A stretch of 64,000 nucleotides of DNA from Desulfovibrio sp. X2 (lineage in GTDB: Bacteria; Desulfobacterota; Desulfovibrionia; Desulfovibrionales; Desulfovibrionaceae). Position numbers and translations under genes: made by a program. The stretch is from NCBI RefSeq assembly GCF_000422205.1, contig NZ_ATHV01000006.1:1-64000 (forward strand), given 5' to 3'. Below, piece by piece: positions 51,412 through 60,434 of the stretch. The notes under the pieces are model-generated. The model searched no databases. It was not told the DNA's origin and saw only the letters and a list, made by a program, of their open reading frames with translations. Numbering within the stretch: position 1 is the stretch's first letter; the number at the start of each line of letters is the position of its first letter.

Positions 51412-51786
51412 ATGCAAAAACTCGCCCTCATCGCCACGGGCGGAGCCGCCGGCGCGCTTTGCCGCTACGGCATGGCCTCGGCAGTGCAGCGCATCGCGGG
51501 AATAGGCTTCCCCCTGGGCACTTTCGTGGTCAACATCTGCGGCTGCTTTCTCTTCGGGCTCATGACGGGCCTCTTCGAAGGCCGCCTAGGACTCCCGCCC
51601 GAGCTGCGCTTCGCCGTCATGACGGGCTTCCTCGGGGCCTACACCACCTTCTCCACCTACGCCTTCGAGAGCAGCATGCTGCTGCGCGAGGGCCAGTGGC
51701 TCTACGCCGCGGTGAACATCGCCGGGCAGGTGGTCGTGGGCCTTGCGGCCGTGTTCATCGGTCTGAACATCGCCCGGGCGATCTAA
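51412..51786 (+). CDS. crcB: Fluoride channel CrcB/FluC
   Basis: A 124-residue four-helix membrane protein that lets fluoride leave the cell as a dual-topology dimer. Family marks: GGAAGALCRYG in helix 1, the NICGCFLFGLMTG segment with the conserved Asn, and MTGFLGAYTTFSTYAFE with the Phe/Thr/Ser fluoride-track residues. GGGGGA lies near the ATG. A DUF190 gene follows 19 nt later. No fluoride riboswitch was seen in the short gap upstream. Confidence 0.92.
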   Translation: MQKLALIATGGAAGALCRYGMASAVQRIAGIGFPLGTFVVNICGCFLFGLMTGLFEGRLGLPPELRFAVMTGFLGAYTTFSTYAFESSMLLREGQWLYAAVNIAGQVVVGLAAVFIGLNIARAI

Positions 51787-51805
51787 CCCGGTCTGCGGAG
51801 GAGCA

Positions 51806-52153
51806 ATGATTCTACCGAGCAACGCCAAGAGGCTTCGCATCTACACGGGCGAGATGGACCGCCACGGCTCCCAGGCCCTTTCCGATCTCATCGTGGAGGA
51901 GGCCGCCCGACGGCACCTGGCGGGCGCCACGGTGCTGCGCGGCATGTCCGGCTACGGAGCCAACAGCCGGGTCAAGTCGGACAAGATCCTGGTCCTTTCC
52001 CAGGACCTGCCCATGGTCATCGAGATCGTGGATACGGAAGAGAAGATAAAGCCGTTTCTCGAATGGCTCGACGGCGTGGTCCGCGAGGGACTCGTGACCG
52101 TCGAGAACGTCGAGGTCTTCGCCTACCGCCACAAGGACGGCGAGAAGCACTAG
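51806..52153 (+). CDS. DUF190 protein
   Basis: A 115-residue soluble protein of the DUF190 family, whose fold is PII-like. The pattern is KRLRIYTGEMDRHGSQALSD, then GATVLRGMSGYG and LPMVIEIVDTEEKI. Genes of this family are often found next to crcB, as here, which suggests a sensor or partner in fluoride export, not proven. GGAGGAG precedes the ATG. Confidence 0.85.
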   Translation: MILPSNAKRLRIYTGEMDRHGSQALSDLIVEEAARRHLAGATVLRGMSGYGANSRVKSDKILVLSQDLPMVIEIVDTEEKIKPFLEWLDGVVREGLVTVENVEVFAYRHKDGEKH

Positions 52154-52162
52154 CCCGGCGTC

Positions 52163-53239
52163 TCAGGCCTTGCAGGCGCGCACGACCTCTGCCGCGATGC
52201 GATCGAGCGGCATGATCTTCTGCGCTGCGCCGAGCTTCACGGCCTCGCCCGGCATGCCCCAGACCACGGAGGTCTCGGCGTCCTGGGCGATGGTGTAGGC
52301 TCCGGCCTCCTTCATCTCCAGAAGGCCGCTCGCGCCGTCGTCGCCCATGCCGGTCATGATCACCCCAACTCCGTTCTGGCCCGCGTAACGCGCCGTGGAG
52401 CGGAAGAGCACGTCCACCGAGGGGCGGTGGCGGCGCACGAGGGGGCCGTCCTTGACCTCCACGTGGTAACGGGCACCGCTGCGCTTGAGCAGCATGTGCC
52501 TGTTGCCCGGCGCGATGAGCGCCTGCCCGCGCAGCACGGAATCCCCGTCCGCGGCTTCCTTGACGGTGACCCGGCAGATGGAGTCGAGCCGCTTGGCGAA
52601 GGCCGCGGTGAACTTCTCCGGCATGTGCTGCACCACGACCACGCCCGGGCTGTCCTCGGGCAAGGCCTCCAGGAAGACCCGCAGGGCCTCGGTGCCGCCC
52701 GTGCTCGCGCCCACGGCCACGACCTTGTCCGTGGTCTCGGTGAGCACGGGGCGTGTGGCCTTGGCGATGACTGCGTCCGCGGACAGAGCCGGACCAACTC
52801 CGCGCGGCTTGAGGGTGAGGCGCTTGAGGTTGGCCTTGGCCGCCGCCCTGACGGCGTCACAGATGCGGATGCGCGACTCCTCGAAGAACTGGCGCGTCCC
52901 CACCTTGGGCTTGGTCATGATGTCCACGGCCCCGTATTCCAGGGCCTTGAGCCAGGCGTCGCCCCCCTTCTCCGCCAGCGTGGAGCAGATGATCACGGGC
53001 AGCGGATGCTGGGACATGATCTTGCGCAGGAAAGTCAGGCCATCCATGCGCGGCATCTCGATATCCAGCGTGACGACGTCCGGGACCTCCTGCTCCATCA
53101 TTCCCGCCGCGGCATAGGGATCGGAGGCAGCCCCCATGACCTCGATGTCGGGATCGCTGGTCAGGATCTCCACCATGGTCTTGCGCACCAGGGCCGAATC
53201 GTCGACCACCAGCACGCGCAGCTTTCCACCCCTGCTCAT
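52163..53239 (-). CDS. cheB: Chemotaxis methylesterase CheB
   Basis: A 358-residue response regulator with a methylesterase output. The receiver (about 8-125) has DD at its start and phospho-Asp in [12 protein letters not shown]. The esterase (about 170-350) holds the Ser in [11 protein letters not shown], the His in VVQHMPEKF and the Asp in [10 protein letters not shown]. It removes methyl groups from (or deamidates) receptors when phosphorylated by CheA. Last gene of the chemotaxis operon; ATG overlaps the cheR stop (ATGA). Confidence 0.95.
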   Translation of the reverse strand: MSRGGKLRVLVVDDSALVRKTMVEILTSDPDIEVMGAASDPYAAAGMMEQEVPDVVTLDIEMPRMDGLTFLRKIMSQHPLPVIICSTLAEKGGDAWLKALEYGAVDIMTKPKVGTRQFFEESRIRICDAVRAAAKANLKRLTLKPRGVGPALSADAVIAKATRPVLTETTDKVVAVGASTGGTEALRVFLEALPEDSPGVVVVQHMPEKFTAAFAKRLDSICRVTVKEAADGDSVLRGQALIAPGNRHMLLKRSGARYHVEVKDGPLVRRHRPSVDVLFRSTARYAGQNGVGVIMTGMGDDGASGLLEMKEAGAYTIAQDAETSVVWGMPGEAVKLGAAQKIMPLDRIAAEVVRACKA

Positions 53240-54120
53240 CGCTTCTCCCGTTCATAGACGGTTGGCGCTATCTGCCGCAGCGGCAGGTTCATGCCGGTGA
53301 GGCTCTCCGAATGGCCGATGAACAGGTGCCCGCCTGCGCGGAGGTTGGCGCAGAACTTGGTCAACAGCTCCTCCTGGGTGGAGCGCTCGAAGTAGATCAT
53401 CACGTTGCGGCAGAAGATGACGTCCATGGGCTGGTCGAAACTGAAGGACTCCATGAAATTGAGACGCCCGAAGGAAATCTTGCTCCGCAGTTCGCCCACG
53501 ATGCGCACGAGGGCCTTGGACTTGTCCTTGCTGCGCAGGAGGTACTTCTTCTTGAGGGGCATGGGCACGGGCTCGACCTTGTCCATGCTGTAGACGGCCC
53601 GCAGGGCGTGTTGCAGGACGCGCGTGGAGATGTCCGTGGCCAGCACGGAGAAGTGGAAGCCCGAGCTCGCGGCCGCGTACTCGGAGAGGACCATGGCCAG
53701 GGTATAGGGCTCCTCGCCCGTGGAGCAGCCCGCGCTCCAGAAGCGCATCTCGCGGCTGTTGCCGAAACGGCCGTGCCATGCGGGCAGGACGGAATCGCGC
53801 AGGAGATCGAAGTGCCGGGGCTCGCGGAAGAAGTCCGTGGTGTTGGTGGTCACCACGTCGAGCATGTGAATGAGCTCGGTCTCCATCCCCCCCGGGCTGA
53901 AGATGTAGTCGCAGTATTGGGCGTAGCTCTCGAGCTCCAGGGCCCGCAGCCGTTTCTGCAGCCTTGCCTCGAGCATGGTCTTCTTGCCCGGCGGCATCTT
54001 GATGCCGCACTCGCGGTGGATGAACTCGCTGAACCGCTTGAAGTCGCGTTCGGTCATGCTCCCGATGCGGTAGGACTGGGAATCGCCGGGTTCGGCTGCA
54101 CTGGAGGCGGTCGTCACCAT
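53236..54120 (-). CDS. cheR: Chemotaxis methyltransferase CheR
   Basis: A 294-residue SAM-dependent receptor methyltransferase. N-terminal helical domain ([19 protein letters not shown]) and the catalytic domain with [17 protein letters not shown] (SAM loop), [11 protein letters not shown] and [11 protein letters not shown]. No TPR extension. ATG at 54120 is preceded by GGAGAAGG; the open frame continues upstream inside cheA but is antisense-type noise. Adds methyl groups to chemoreceptor glutamates opposite CheB. Confidence 0.94.
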   Translation of the reverse strand: MVTTASSAAEPGDSQSYRIGSMTERDFKRFSEFIHRECGIKMPPGKKTMLEARLQKRLRALELESYAQYCDYIFSPGGMETELIHMLDVVTTNTTDFFREPRHFDLLRDSVLPAWHGRFGNSREMRFWSAGCSTGEEPYTLAMVLSEYAAASSGFHFSVLATDISTRVLQHALRAVYSMDKVEPVPMPLKKKYLLRSKDKSKALVRIVGELRSKISFGRLNFMESFSFDQPMDVIFCRNVMIYFERSTQEELLTKFCANLRAGGHLFIGHSESLTGMNLPLRQIAPTVYEREKR

Positions 54121-54131
54121 GCCTTCTCCGC

Positions 54132-56225
54132 CTACCTGTGGGCCATGACATCGCGGAGCAGCCGCGGGATGTCGAGGATCAGCGCCAGGCTTCCGTCGCC
54201 CTTGATCGTGGCCCCGGAGATGCCCTCCACGTCGCGGTAGACCCTGCCGAGCGACTTGATCACGGTCTGGTGCTCGCCGATGACCTCGTCGACCACGATG
54301 CCGGTGCGGTTCTCTCCGGTGTGCGTGACCACGATCTGCTCGATGGACGGCGCGTCCCCCCCGCACTGGAACCACTCGCGCAGGCGCACGTAGGGAACGG
54401 TCTCCCCGCGCAGATTGACGATCTGCCTGCCGTTGGATTCGCGGACCTGGCTCCGTGCCAGCTCGACGCATTCCTCGACCACCGAGAGCGGGATGATGTA
54501 GAATTCCTGCTCCACCCTGACCTGCAGCCCGTCGATGATGGCGAGCGTCAGGGGCAGCTTGATGGTGATCACCGTTCCCCGGCCCACGGCGCTCTCGATG
54601 TCGATGCTGGCGCGAAGCTCCTCCATGGCCCGCTTGACCACGTCCATGCCCACGCCCCTGCCGGACACAGCGGTCACGGTTTCGGCGGTCGAGAAGCCGG
54701 GCTCGAAGATCAGGGCGTAGCACTCCTTGTCCGTGAGGTCCGCGTCCGGGGAGACGATGCCCTTCTGCACGGCCTTGGCCTTGATCTTGGCCGGATCCAT
54801 GCCCCGGCCGTCGTCTTCCACGCGGATGACGACCTCGCCGCCGGAGTGCTCGGCCACGAGCCGGATCGTCCCGGTCGAGGGCTTGCCCGCGGCCGCACGG
54901 GTATCCGGGGTTTCGATGCCGTGGTCGATGCTGTTGCGCAAGAGGTGCACCAGGGGATCGCCCAGCCGCTCGATGACCGTCTTGTCCAGCTCGGTCTCCG
55001 CCCCCTCGGTGCGCAGCTCGATGTCCTTGCCGAGCTCGCCGGAAAGATCGCGCACGAGGCGGCTGAACTTGCTGAAGGTCGTGCCGATGGGCAGCATGCG
55101 GATGCCCAGGGTGGAGTCGCGCAGTTCGTCGGACAGGCGTTCGAGCTCCTCGGTGAGCGCGGTCAGAACCGGGTCTTCCCGGCCGCTCGCCACCTGGGAG
55201 AGCCTGGCCTGGACCGTGACCAGCTCTCCGACGAGATCGACGAGATGGTCGAGCTTTTCCGCGGCCACACGGATGCTGGCGGCCTGCATCTCCGCGCCGC
55301 CCTTGGTCCGGGCCGCGCGCAGCCCCCTGACCTCGCGCTGCTCGGCCAGGGCCGAGGCCAGCCTGTCCTTGCTGACCAGTCCGTGCTCGGCCAGTATCTC
55401 GCCGAGCTTGCGCTGGTCCCCGAGGGCCTTCTCCAGGGTCGTGGGATCGATGTCGCCGCGCTCCAGAAGAATTTCGCCGAGCTTCTTGTACCCTTCCCCG
55501 TCCCCTTCCAGGGCAATGGGGGTGATCGCGAGCTCGCTGTCGTCCTCCACGAAGATGAACACGTCGCGCACGGCCTGTTCCCCTGCCGCGGTCACGAGCA
55601 GGATGTCCCACCAGACATAGCAGGATTCGGCGTCGATCTCGGAGAGCACCGGAACGGTGTCGAGATGGGCCTGCACCCGGGCAGTGCCGAGCTCGCGCAG
55701 CTCGTCGAGCAGGGCGGCGGGATTGCTGCCCGTAAGAAAGATGTCCTGGGGCGGCTTGAAACGGATGCGGAAGGCACGGTTCGGGGCATCCCCGTCCTGT
55801 GCGTGAGCCGTCGCGGCGGCCGATGGGGCCTCGTCCTCCTCACGGGCCGGCAGGAAAGCCCGCAGGCGCTCGAGGATGCCCGTGCTGCATGCGGGGTCGG
55901 TGTCTGTTCCACCGCCTTCGCCGAAGAGGATGTCCTGGATGCGGTCCCGGCTGGCCAGGGTCAGGTCGAGAAGTTCCTTGGTGACAGGGATGACGCCCTT
56001 GCGCACGTGGTCGAAGACCGTCTCCACGTCGTGCGTGAAGTGGGCCACGTCGTCGAAGCCGAACATGGCCCCTGAGCCCTTGATGGTATGCATGGCCCGA
56101 AAGACGCGGTCGATGAGATCGCTGTCCGCGGGCGCGCTTTCGAGCTCGAGCAGCGCGCTCTCGAGCTCCGTCAGCAGATCCTGGGCCTCCTCCAGGTATG
56201 CCTGCCGGTTGCTGTCGTCCTGCAT
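54132..56225 (-). CDS. cheA: Chemotaxis kinase CheA with MshEN-like insert
   Basis: A 697-residue chemotaxis histidine kinase. Hpt domain at residues 1-105 with H46 (AMHTIKGSGAMFG). A P2-like alpha/beta domain at about 150-235 is unlike the enteric CheY-binding P2. Residues 248-296 carry two 24-residue LGE repeats of MshEN pattern. Dimerisation, ATPase (N431 in LLRNSIDHGIE; VEDDGRGMD; GRGVGMDVV) and CheW-like regulatory domain (560-697) follow. It phosphorylates CheY and CheB. With its own CheW-like C-terminus and no cheW gene here, coupling to receptors may use another CheW. Confidence 0.93.
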   Translation of the reverse strand: MQDDSNRQAYLEEAQDLLTELESALLELESAPADSDLIDRVFRAMHTIKGSGAMFGFDDVAHFTHDVETVFDHVRKGVIPVTKELLDLTLASRDRIQDILFGEGGGTDTDPACSTGILERLRAFLPAREEDEAPSAAATAHAQDGDAPNRAFRIRFKPPQDIFLTGSNPAALLDELRELGTARVQAHLDTVPVLSEIDAESCYVWWDILLVTAAGEQAVRDVFIFVEDDSELAITPIALEGDGEGYKKLGEILLERGDIDPTTLEKALGDQRKLGEILAEHGLVSKDRLASALAEQREVRGLRAARTKGGAEMQAASIRVAAEKLDHLVDLVGELVTVQARLSQVASGREDPVLTALTEELERLSDELRDSTLGIRMLPIGTTFSKFSRLVRDLSGELGKDIELRTEGAETELDKTVIERLGDPLVHLLRNSIDHGIETPDTRAAAGKPSTGTIRLVAEHSGGEVVIRVEDDGRGMDPAKIKAKAVQKGIVSPDADLTDKECYALIFEPGFSTAETVTAVSGRGVGMDVVKRAMEELRASIDIESAVGRGTVITIKLPLTLAIIDGLQVRVEQEFYIIPLSVVEECVELARSQVRESNGRQIVNLRGETVPYVRLREWFQCGGDAPSIEQIVVTHTGENRTGIVVDEVIGEHQTVIKSLGRVYRDVEGISGATIKGDGSLALILDIPRLLRDVMAHR
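55338..55484 (-). other. Tandem MshEN-like motif within CheA
   Basis: Codes for residues 248-296. Unit 1 (248-271) and unit 2 (273-296) both read K-L-G-x-x-L-x-x-x-G-x6-L-x3-L-x2-Q, separated by one Arg. Known MshEN motifs bind cyclic di-GMP with an RLG start and a 5-residue spacer, so Lys at position 1 and the short spacer are differences. Confidence 0.6.
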
Positions 56226-56256
56226 GTTCCGCCCCCTCTGCCGCAGCGCGGCCGAT

Positions 56257-56619
56257 CTACTTGAGGACCTTCTGCACCACGGCCAGCAGCTGATCCGGCT
56301 TGAACGGCTTGACGATCCAGCCCGTGGCGCCTGCGCTCTTTCCTTCCTGCTTCTTCTCGGCCTGGGACTCGGTGGTCAGCATGATGATGGGAATGAACTT
56401 GCACTGCGGCTTGGCGCGCACGGCCTTGATGAGCGAGATGCCGTCCATGTTCGGCATGTTGAGATCGGTGATGACCATGTCGATGGGTCCCATGAGCTTC
56501 CCCAGGGCATCCTTGCCGTCCGAGGCCTCGATGACGGAATATCCGGCGTTCTTCAAGGTCATGGATATCATCTGCCGCACGCTTGCGGAGTCATCCACGG
56601 TCATGATCGTCTTGGGCAT
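56257..56619 (-). CDS. cheY: CheY-type single-domain response regulator
   Basis: A 120-residue receiver. All CheY functional residues are present: paired Asp in VDDSASVRQ, phospho-Asp in VITDLNMPNMDG, Thr in IIMLTTES and Lys in IVKPFKP. The alpha4-beta5 region has the W (GATGWIVKPF) typical of flagellar CheY of this class. Lies 31 nt before cheA; signals to the flagellar motor or another output. Confidence 0.93.
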   Translation of the reverse strand: MPKTIMTVDDSASVRQMISMTLKNAGYSVIEASDGKDALGKLMGPIDMVITDLNMPNMDGISLIKAVRAKPQCKFIPIIMLTTESQAEKKQEGKSAGATGWIVKPFKPDQLLAVVQKVLK

Positions 56620-56637
56620 CGTTTCCTCCGAATGATG

Positions 56638-56961
56638 TCACACGAGCAGCCAGCGTTCCAGATTTCCGCCGGCTCCGGGGATCCCGCATTCCAGGGCGGC
56701 TTCGCGAACTCCCGGGGGGACGCTCCCGGTCAAGGTCACATCCTTGCCGAGAGAAGCCGCCGTCTTGAACAGTGATTCAAACAACTGAAAGAAGGTAATG
56801 TCAACGGCCCTGACGCCTGAAATGTCCAGGCCTATGGAAGAATTCTCCAAAAGGGCTCCGTGCAGGGTTTCGCGGATCTCGCTCACATCCTGCACGGTGA
56901 CATCACCGCCGAGCGCGAGCAGGCAGTTTCCCGCCCCGTCGGTCATCCTGATCTCCGCCAT
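56638..56961 (-). CDS. STAS-domain protein in chemotaxis operon
   Basis: A 107-residue STAS protein (SpoIIAA/MlaB fold). The ligand loop reads SGVRAVDITFFQLFESL where classical antagonists have a phosphorylatable Ser after Asp; here it is Ile-Thr. It thus may not be a classical anti-anti-sigma factor. GGGGAGG lies six bases from ATG 56961, favoured over a GTG two codons upstream. Such STAS genes are frequent next to cheY-cheA in deltaproteobacteria and may stand in for a coupling protein; their role is unclear. Confidence 0.8.
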   Translation of the reverse strand: MAEIRMTDGAGNCLLALGGDVTVQDVSEIRETLHGALLENSSIGLDISGVRAVDITFFQLFESLFKTAASLGKDVTLTGSVPPGVREAALECGIPGAGGNLERWLLV

Positions 56962-56982
56962 GCGCACCTCCCCGGGTCCTGA

Positions 56983-58767
56983 TCAGAAAAGCTCCACGTT
57001 GTTCCCGAACTCGCCCGTGCAGGCGTCCTCGTCCTCGTTCAGGCAGCTCGCACCCGCCTCACCGCCTCCCAGGGCCTTGCGGTAGACATCGCGCTCGGCC
57101 TCCATGGTGTAGCGGTCGAGCATCGCGCGCAAGCGTTCCGGCTGGCGGCCCCGCTCCATTGTCGGCAGCTCCGTGCGGATGCGCTCGAGCATGGCCTGGG
57201 TCCGCACCTCGGCGGCATGCAGGCCGTCGCCCACCCGGTGGTGGAACTCCACCTCGTTGGCGCGTCGCACGAGGTCCTCGGCCAGGGAGTTGCCCTGTTC
57301 CGACAGCCCGTCAAGGCAACTGCCCACCTTCTGGTTGGTGCTGCCGATGTCGGCCGTCATCTCGCGGAACTTGCCCAGGATCCCGTCCACCTCCTGCGTC
57401 TTGATCGAGGTGGAGGCGTTGCTCTGCAGCCTGTCCGAAACCTCGGAAATGGTTGTCAGGATGTCCGAGACGCGGCTCGTCTTGTCGCGCGCCTCCACGG
57501 ACAGCGCCTGGATGGCCATGGCCAGGACACCGAGCGCGGCGCCCTCGCTGCCGGTATGGGCGGCCTTGATGGAGGCGTTCAGGGCGATGAGCTCGATCTC
57601 CTCCCCCACCTCCTCGATGTCCGAGACGAAATCGGCCATCTCGCCCACCGTGTCCGCGACCTCGCGCATGGTCTCGGCCATGCTGTGCCCCTGCTGCGCG
57701 AACTCACGGATGCCGCCCATGACTTCTTCGATGCTCGTGCCCGTGCGCCGCAGAATGTCGTCTGCGCCCTGGTCTCCCGCGGACCCGGCGATGTCGCTCA
57801 CGATGTCGTGCACGGACCCGGCGACCTCGCCGAGGTTGGCGATGACGCTGTCCACGGCCTCGACGAAGGCGTCGCGGGCAGAGACCATCTGCTGCAGCTG
57901 CACCTCGGAGACGTCCGCGCAGAAGGAAACGGCCCCGAGGGCTTCCTCCTCCGAAGACCGGGACGTAAGGCGTCCCATTTCCTCCAGGGCGTCGCGCATG
58001 GCGTGCTCCACGTGCTCCACCTGCTGGCGGACGATGTCGTGGAACTGGAGGCTGCGCACTATCTCGGCGATTGCGGACTCGATCCCGGCCGTGCGCTCCG
58101 GCAGCCTGGCCGCGACCTGGCGGGAGTTCTCCGCCAGCCTCATCAGGCTGTCCATGTTCGTCCGGACGGTGGTCACCAGGCTCTCGGCGCAGTCGCTCTG
58201 GCTGGCCAGGATGGTGGCCGTGCGTTCCCGCGCCGAAGCGAGATGCCGACTCAGGATGTTCGATTTGTCGGTGATCTTGGCGGAATGCTCGACGATGGTC
58301 AGGCCGAGTTTCTCCACGTCGTCGGCCAGGGTGTTGAAGCCGCGTCCGGTGTTCCCCAGACGGGCGGATTCGATGCGCGTGGAGATGCCGAGCATCTGCA
58401 GCTTGCGCACGATGCGGCCGAAATCGCCGAGCACCGATCCGAGGTCTGCGACGACCTTGGTGATGCGCTCGAACTGCTGCAGACTGTCGTTGCCGGAATC
58501 GATGCGGCACATGTCGCCCAGGCGGCCGAGTTCACGACCAAGGGCGGACACTGAGCGCTCCATGTCCTCGCCCGAGGTCAGGGAAGCGCATTCTGCTGCC
58601 AGGCGGGAGAGGCTCGCGGACCGCTCCCAGAAATCCTGGAGGTGCCTGCCGAGCTCGAGAAATTCCGCCTCCGTGGACGGCACGATGGCACCGACGCTGC
58701 TGATCAGGGATTCCGTCTCTTCCCGCAGATGAGGGGAAAGCGAGAGAGCGGTGCTGCGTTCTTCCAT
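56983..58767 (-). CDS. Soluble chemoreceptor-like protein
   Basis: A 594-residue protein with no membrane helix or signal. It is almost all helix. Two stretches look like the receptor hairpin tip: residues about 120-157 (QMLGISTRIESARLGNTGRG then FNTLADDVEKL) and 380-427 (IELIALNASIKAAHTGSEGA). Each diverges from the canonical [29 protein letters not shown] segment (about 241) recalls receptor- and CheZ-linked proteins. First gene of the operon, start ATG 58767 after GGAG. It may be a cytoplasmic receptor or a scaffold for CheA. Confidence 0.75.
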   Translation of the reverse strand: MEERSTALSLSPHLREETESLISSVGAIVPSTEAEFLELGRHLQDFWERSASLSRLAAECASLTSGEDMERSVSALGRELGRLGDMCRIDSGNDSLQQFERITKVVADLGSVLGDFGRIVRKLQMLGISTRIESARLGNTGRGFNTLADDVEKLGLTIVEHSAKITDKSNILSRHLASARERTATILASQSDCAESLVTTVRTNMDSLMRLAENSRQVAARLPERTAGIESAIAEIVRSLQFHDIVRQQVEHVEHAMRDALEEMGRLTSRSSEEEALGAVSFCADVSEVQLQQMVSARDAFVEAVDSVIANLGEVAGSVHDIVSDIAGSAGDQGADDILRRTGTSIEEVMGGIREFAQQGHSMAETMREVADTVGEMADFVSDIEEVGEEIELIALNASIKAAHTGSEGAALGVLAMAIQALSVEARDKTSRVSDILTTISEVSDRLQSNASTSIKTQEVDGILGKFREMTADIGSTNQKVGSCLDGLSEQGNSLAEDLVRRANEVEFHHRVGDGLHAAEVRTQAMLERIRTELPTMERGRQPERLRAMLDRYTMEAERDVYRKALGGGEAGASCLNEDEDACTGEFGNNVELF

Positions 58768-58966
58768 AAAACTCCGTGCCTGCTTCGTAGGTCGATCCCG
58801 TGCGCCACGGGGGAATCTATCCCAGCTCGCGCCGGTCTGCCATGATAAATCCGCCGCTATTGCCTCGACGAGGAAGACCGGCAACGCCCCGTGGATGGGG
58901 CAGAACGGCGCGCGGCCTCGGCATTCTCTGGACAAGCCCGCGCGAGACGGGCAAACTCCGGCCCCT

Positions 58967-59686
58967 ATGAACGCCGAAACCATGCAGCACTCGCGTCAGG
59001 AGCTCCTGAAGGAGGCCGAACAGCGCCTCGCGTCCCTGGGCCAGGAGCGCATCTGGCGCCCCGTCTTCGCCCCGGACGGCAGGCAGCTGGCAGAGGGCAC
59101 CGGAGCGGACGACGACGGATTGCCGCCCGATCTGGCCGGGCTCGACTTCACGGGCAAGAACGTCGTGGACATCGGCTGCAACCTCGGCCACTTCTCGTTC
59201 CTGGCCGCGGAACACGGCGCCGCGAGCGTGCTCGGCATCGACATGGACGAGGAGGTGGTGGCCTGCGCCCGGGTCCTGGCCCGCCTCCGCGGCGCGGACA
59301 ACGTCTCCTTCCTGGCCGCCGACGTCCTCGGCGCCTCGGCCCCCGCTCCGGACGGCCGCACCTTCGACACCTCCATGATGATCGACATCATCGGCCGCGG
59401 CAGCGTGCGCAAGGGCCTCGCCGGCAGCTTCCTGGACGCCGCCGCCCGCCTCGCCTCGCACGAGATGATCCACACCATGCGCCCCATCTATTCGTTCAAG
59501 GAACTCGGCGTGAGCGGCGCGGATCTCGCTCGCTTCTATCCCGAGCGCTTCCTGCGCGAGGAGCGCTTCGACCTGCTCGCCTTCGCCCTGGACCGCTTCG
59601 CGGTAAAATGGTCCGCCGAACTCCTGACCCGGGAAGCGGACCTCACGCAACGCTACAAGTATCTCGTGCGCTTCACCAGAATCTGA
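58967..59686 (+). CDS. SAM-dependent methyltransferase
   Basis: A 239-residue class I methyltransferase. The SAM motif is VVDIGCNLGHFSFLAAEHGA near residue 62, followed by GIDMDEEVVACA. The acceptor is not indicated. Start ATG 58967 has no clear Shine-Dalgarno (only CGGCCCC), so the N-terminus may vary. It converges with the glycan methyltransferase at 59721 and is divergent from the soluble chemoreceptor gene. Sugar or small-molecule acceptor inferred from context. Confidence 0.72.
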   Translation: MNAETMQHSRQELLKEAEQRLASLGQERIWRPVFAPDGRQLAEGTGADDDGLPPDLAGLDFTGKNVVDIGCNLGHFSFLAAEHGAASVLGIDMDEEVVACARVLARLRGADNVSFLAADVLGASAPAPDGRTFDTSMMIDIIGRGSVRKGLAGSFLDAAARLASHEMIHTMRPIYSFKELGVSGADLARFYPERFLREERFDLLAFALDRFAVKWSAELLTREADLTQRYKYLVRFTRI

Positions 59687-59720
59687 GAAATCCGAGGGGC
59701 TGAGCGGGCTCACACGTTGC

Positions 59721-60434
59721 TCAGCGCGTCTTTTCGAAGAGTCCGAGCCAGCCCGTGGTCCGGCCGAGCAGTTTGCCGCTTACGCGGAAGGCCGCGGCAA
59801 GGGCCAGGTTGGCCAGCCTCGGCGCCAGATCGCCTTTTTTCAGCAGCAGGGCGCGGCTGTAGGTGATGCGCCAGGGGCTCCTGCGGAAATCCACGTCGCG
59901 CAGCTTCAGGGTATGGGGGGAATAGGCCTGCACCTGCTCGTCGTTCTCGCCGAAGAAGAGCTTGATGGCCTGCGGCGGATAGGGCTTCACGTGGTCGAAG
60001 TCGATCCAGAAGCGGTCGTGCGCGAGCGGCGAGACGATGCAGCAGTGCCCGCCGACGCGCAAAAAGTTCAAGTAGTGGTTCATGAATTCGCTCAGCCCGT
60101 CCCAGGCGAAGTGCTCCACCACGTGCGAGAGCAGCAGAAGATCGGCCGGTCGCTGCAGGAGCTCCGGTTCGGCCCCCTCCGGGGAAAGGACGTGAAGCCC
60201 CTTGTCCCTCGCCCGTTGCGCCACGTCGGGATTGCGTTCGATGCCGCAGAGGTCGGTGAAGCCCATGTCCCGCAGCAGCAGGAGCTTGCGGCCGAGGCCG
60301 GAGCCGACCTCCACCACCCGGCAGGAGCGGGGAAACGGCGCAAGCATCCGGCGCAGGCGAGCCGTCTCGTCGCGCGACAGGGCCTTGGTCCAGCCGTCCA
60401 GCCGCCTGCGCCATCCATTGCCCGATCCGCTCAT
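59721..60434 (-). CDS. SAM-dependent methyltransferase (glycan-linked)
   Basis: A 237-residue class I methyltransferase: VVEVGSGLGRKLLLLRDMGF near residue 40, GIERNPDVAQRARDKG and LLLLSHVVEHFAWDGLSEF (the motif of many sugar O-methyltransferases). The C-terminal half is extended, with YPPQAIKLFFGENDEQVQ. ATG overlaps the upstream glycosyltransferase stop (ATGA). Likely modifies a glycan made by adjacent enzymes. Confidence 0.78.
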   Translation of the reverse strand: MSGSGNGWRRRLDGWTKALSRDETARLRRMLAPFPRSCRVVEVGSGLGRKLLLLRDMGFTDLCGIERNPDVAQRARDKGLHVLSPEGAEPELLQRPADLLLLSHVVEHFAWDGLSEFMNHYLNFLRVGGHCCIVSPLAHDRFWIDFDHVKPYPPQAIKLFFGENDEQVQAYSPHTLKLRDVDFRRSPWRITYSRALLLKKGDLAPRLANLALAAAFRVSGKLLGRTTGWLGLFEKTR

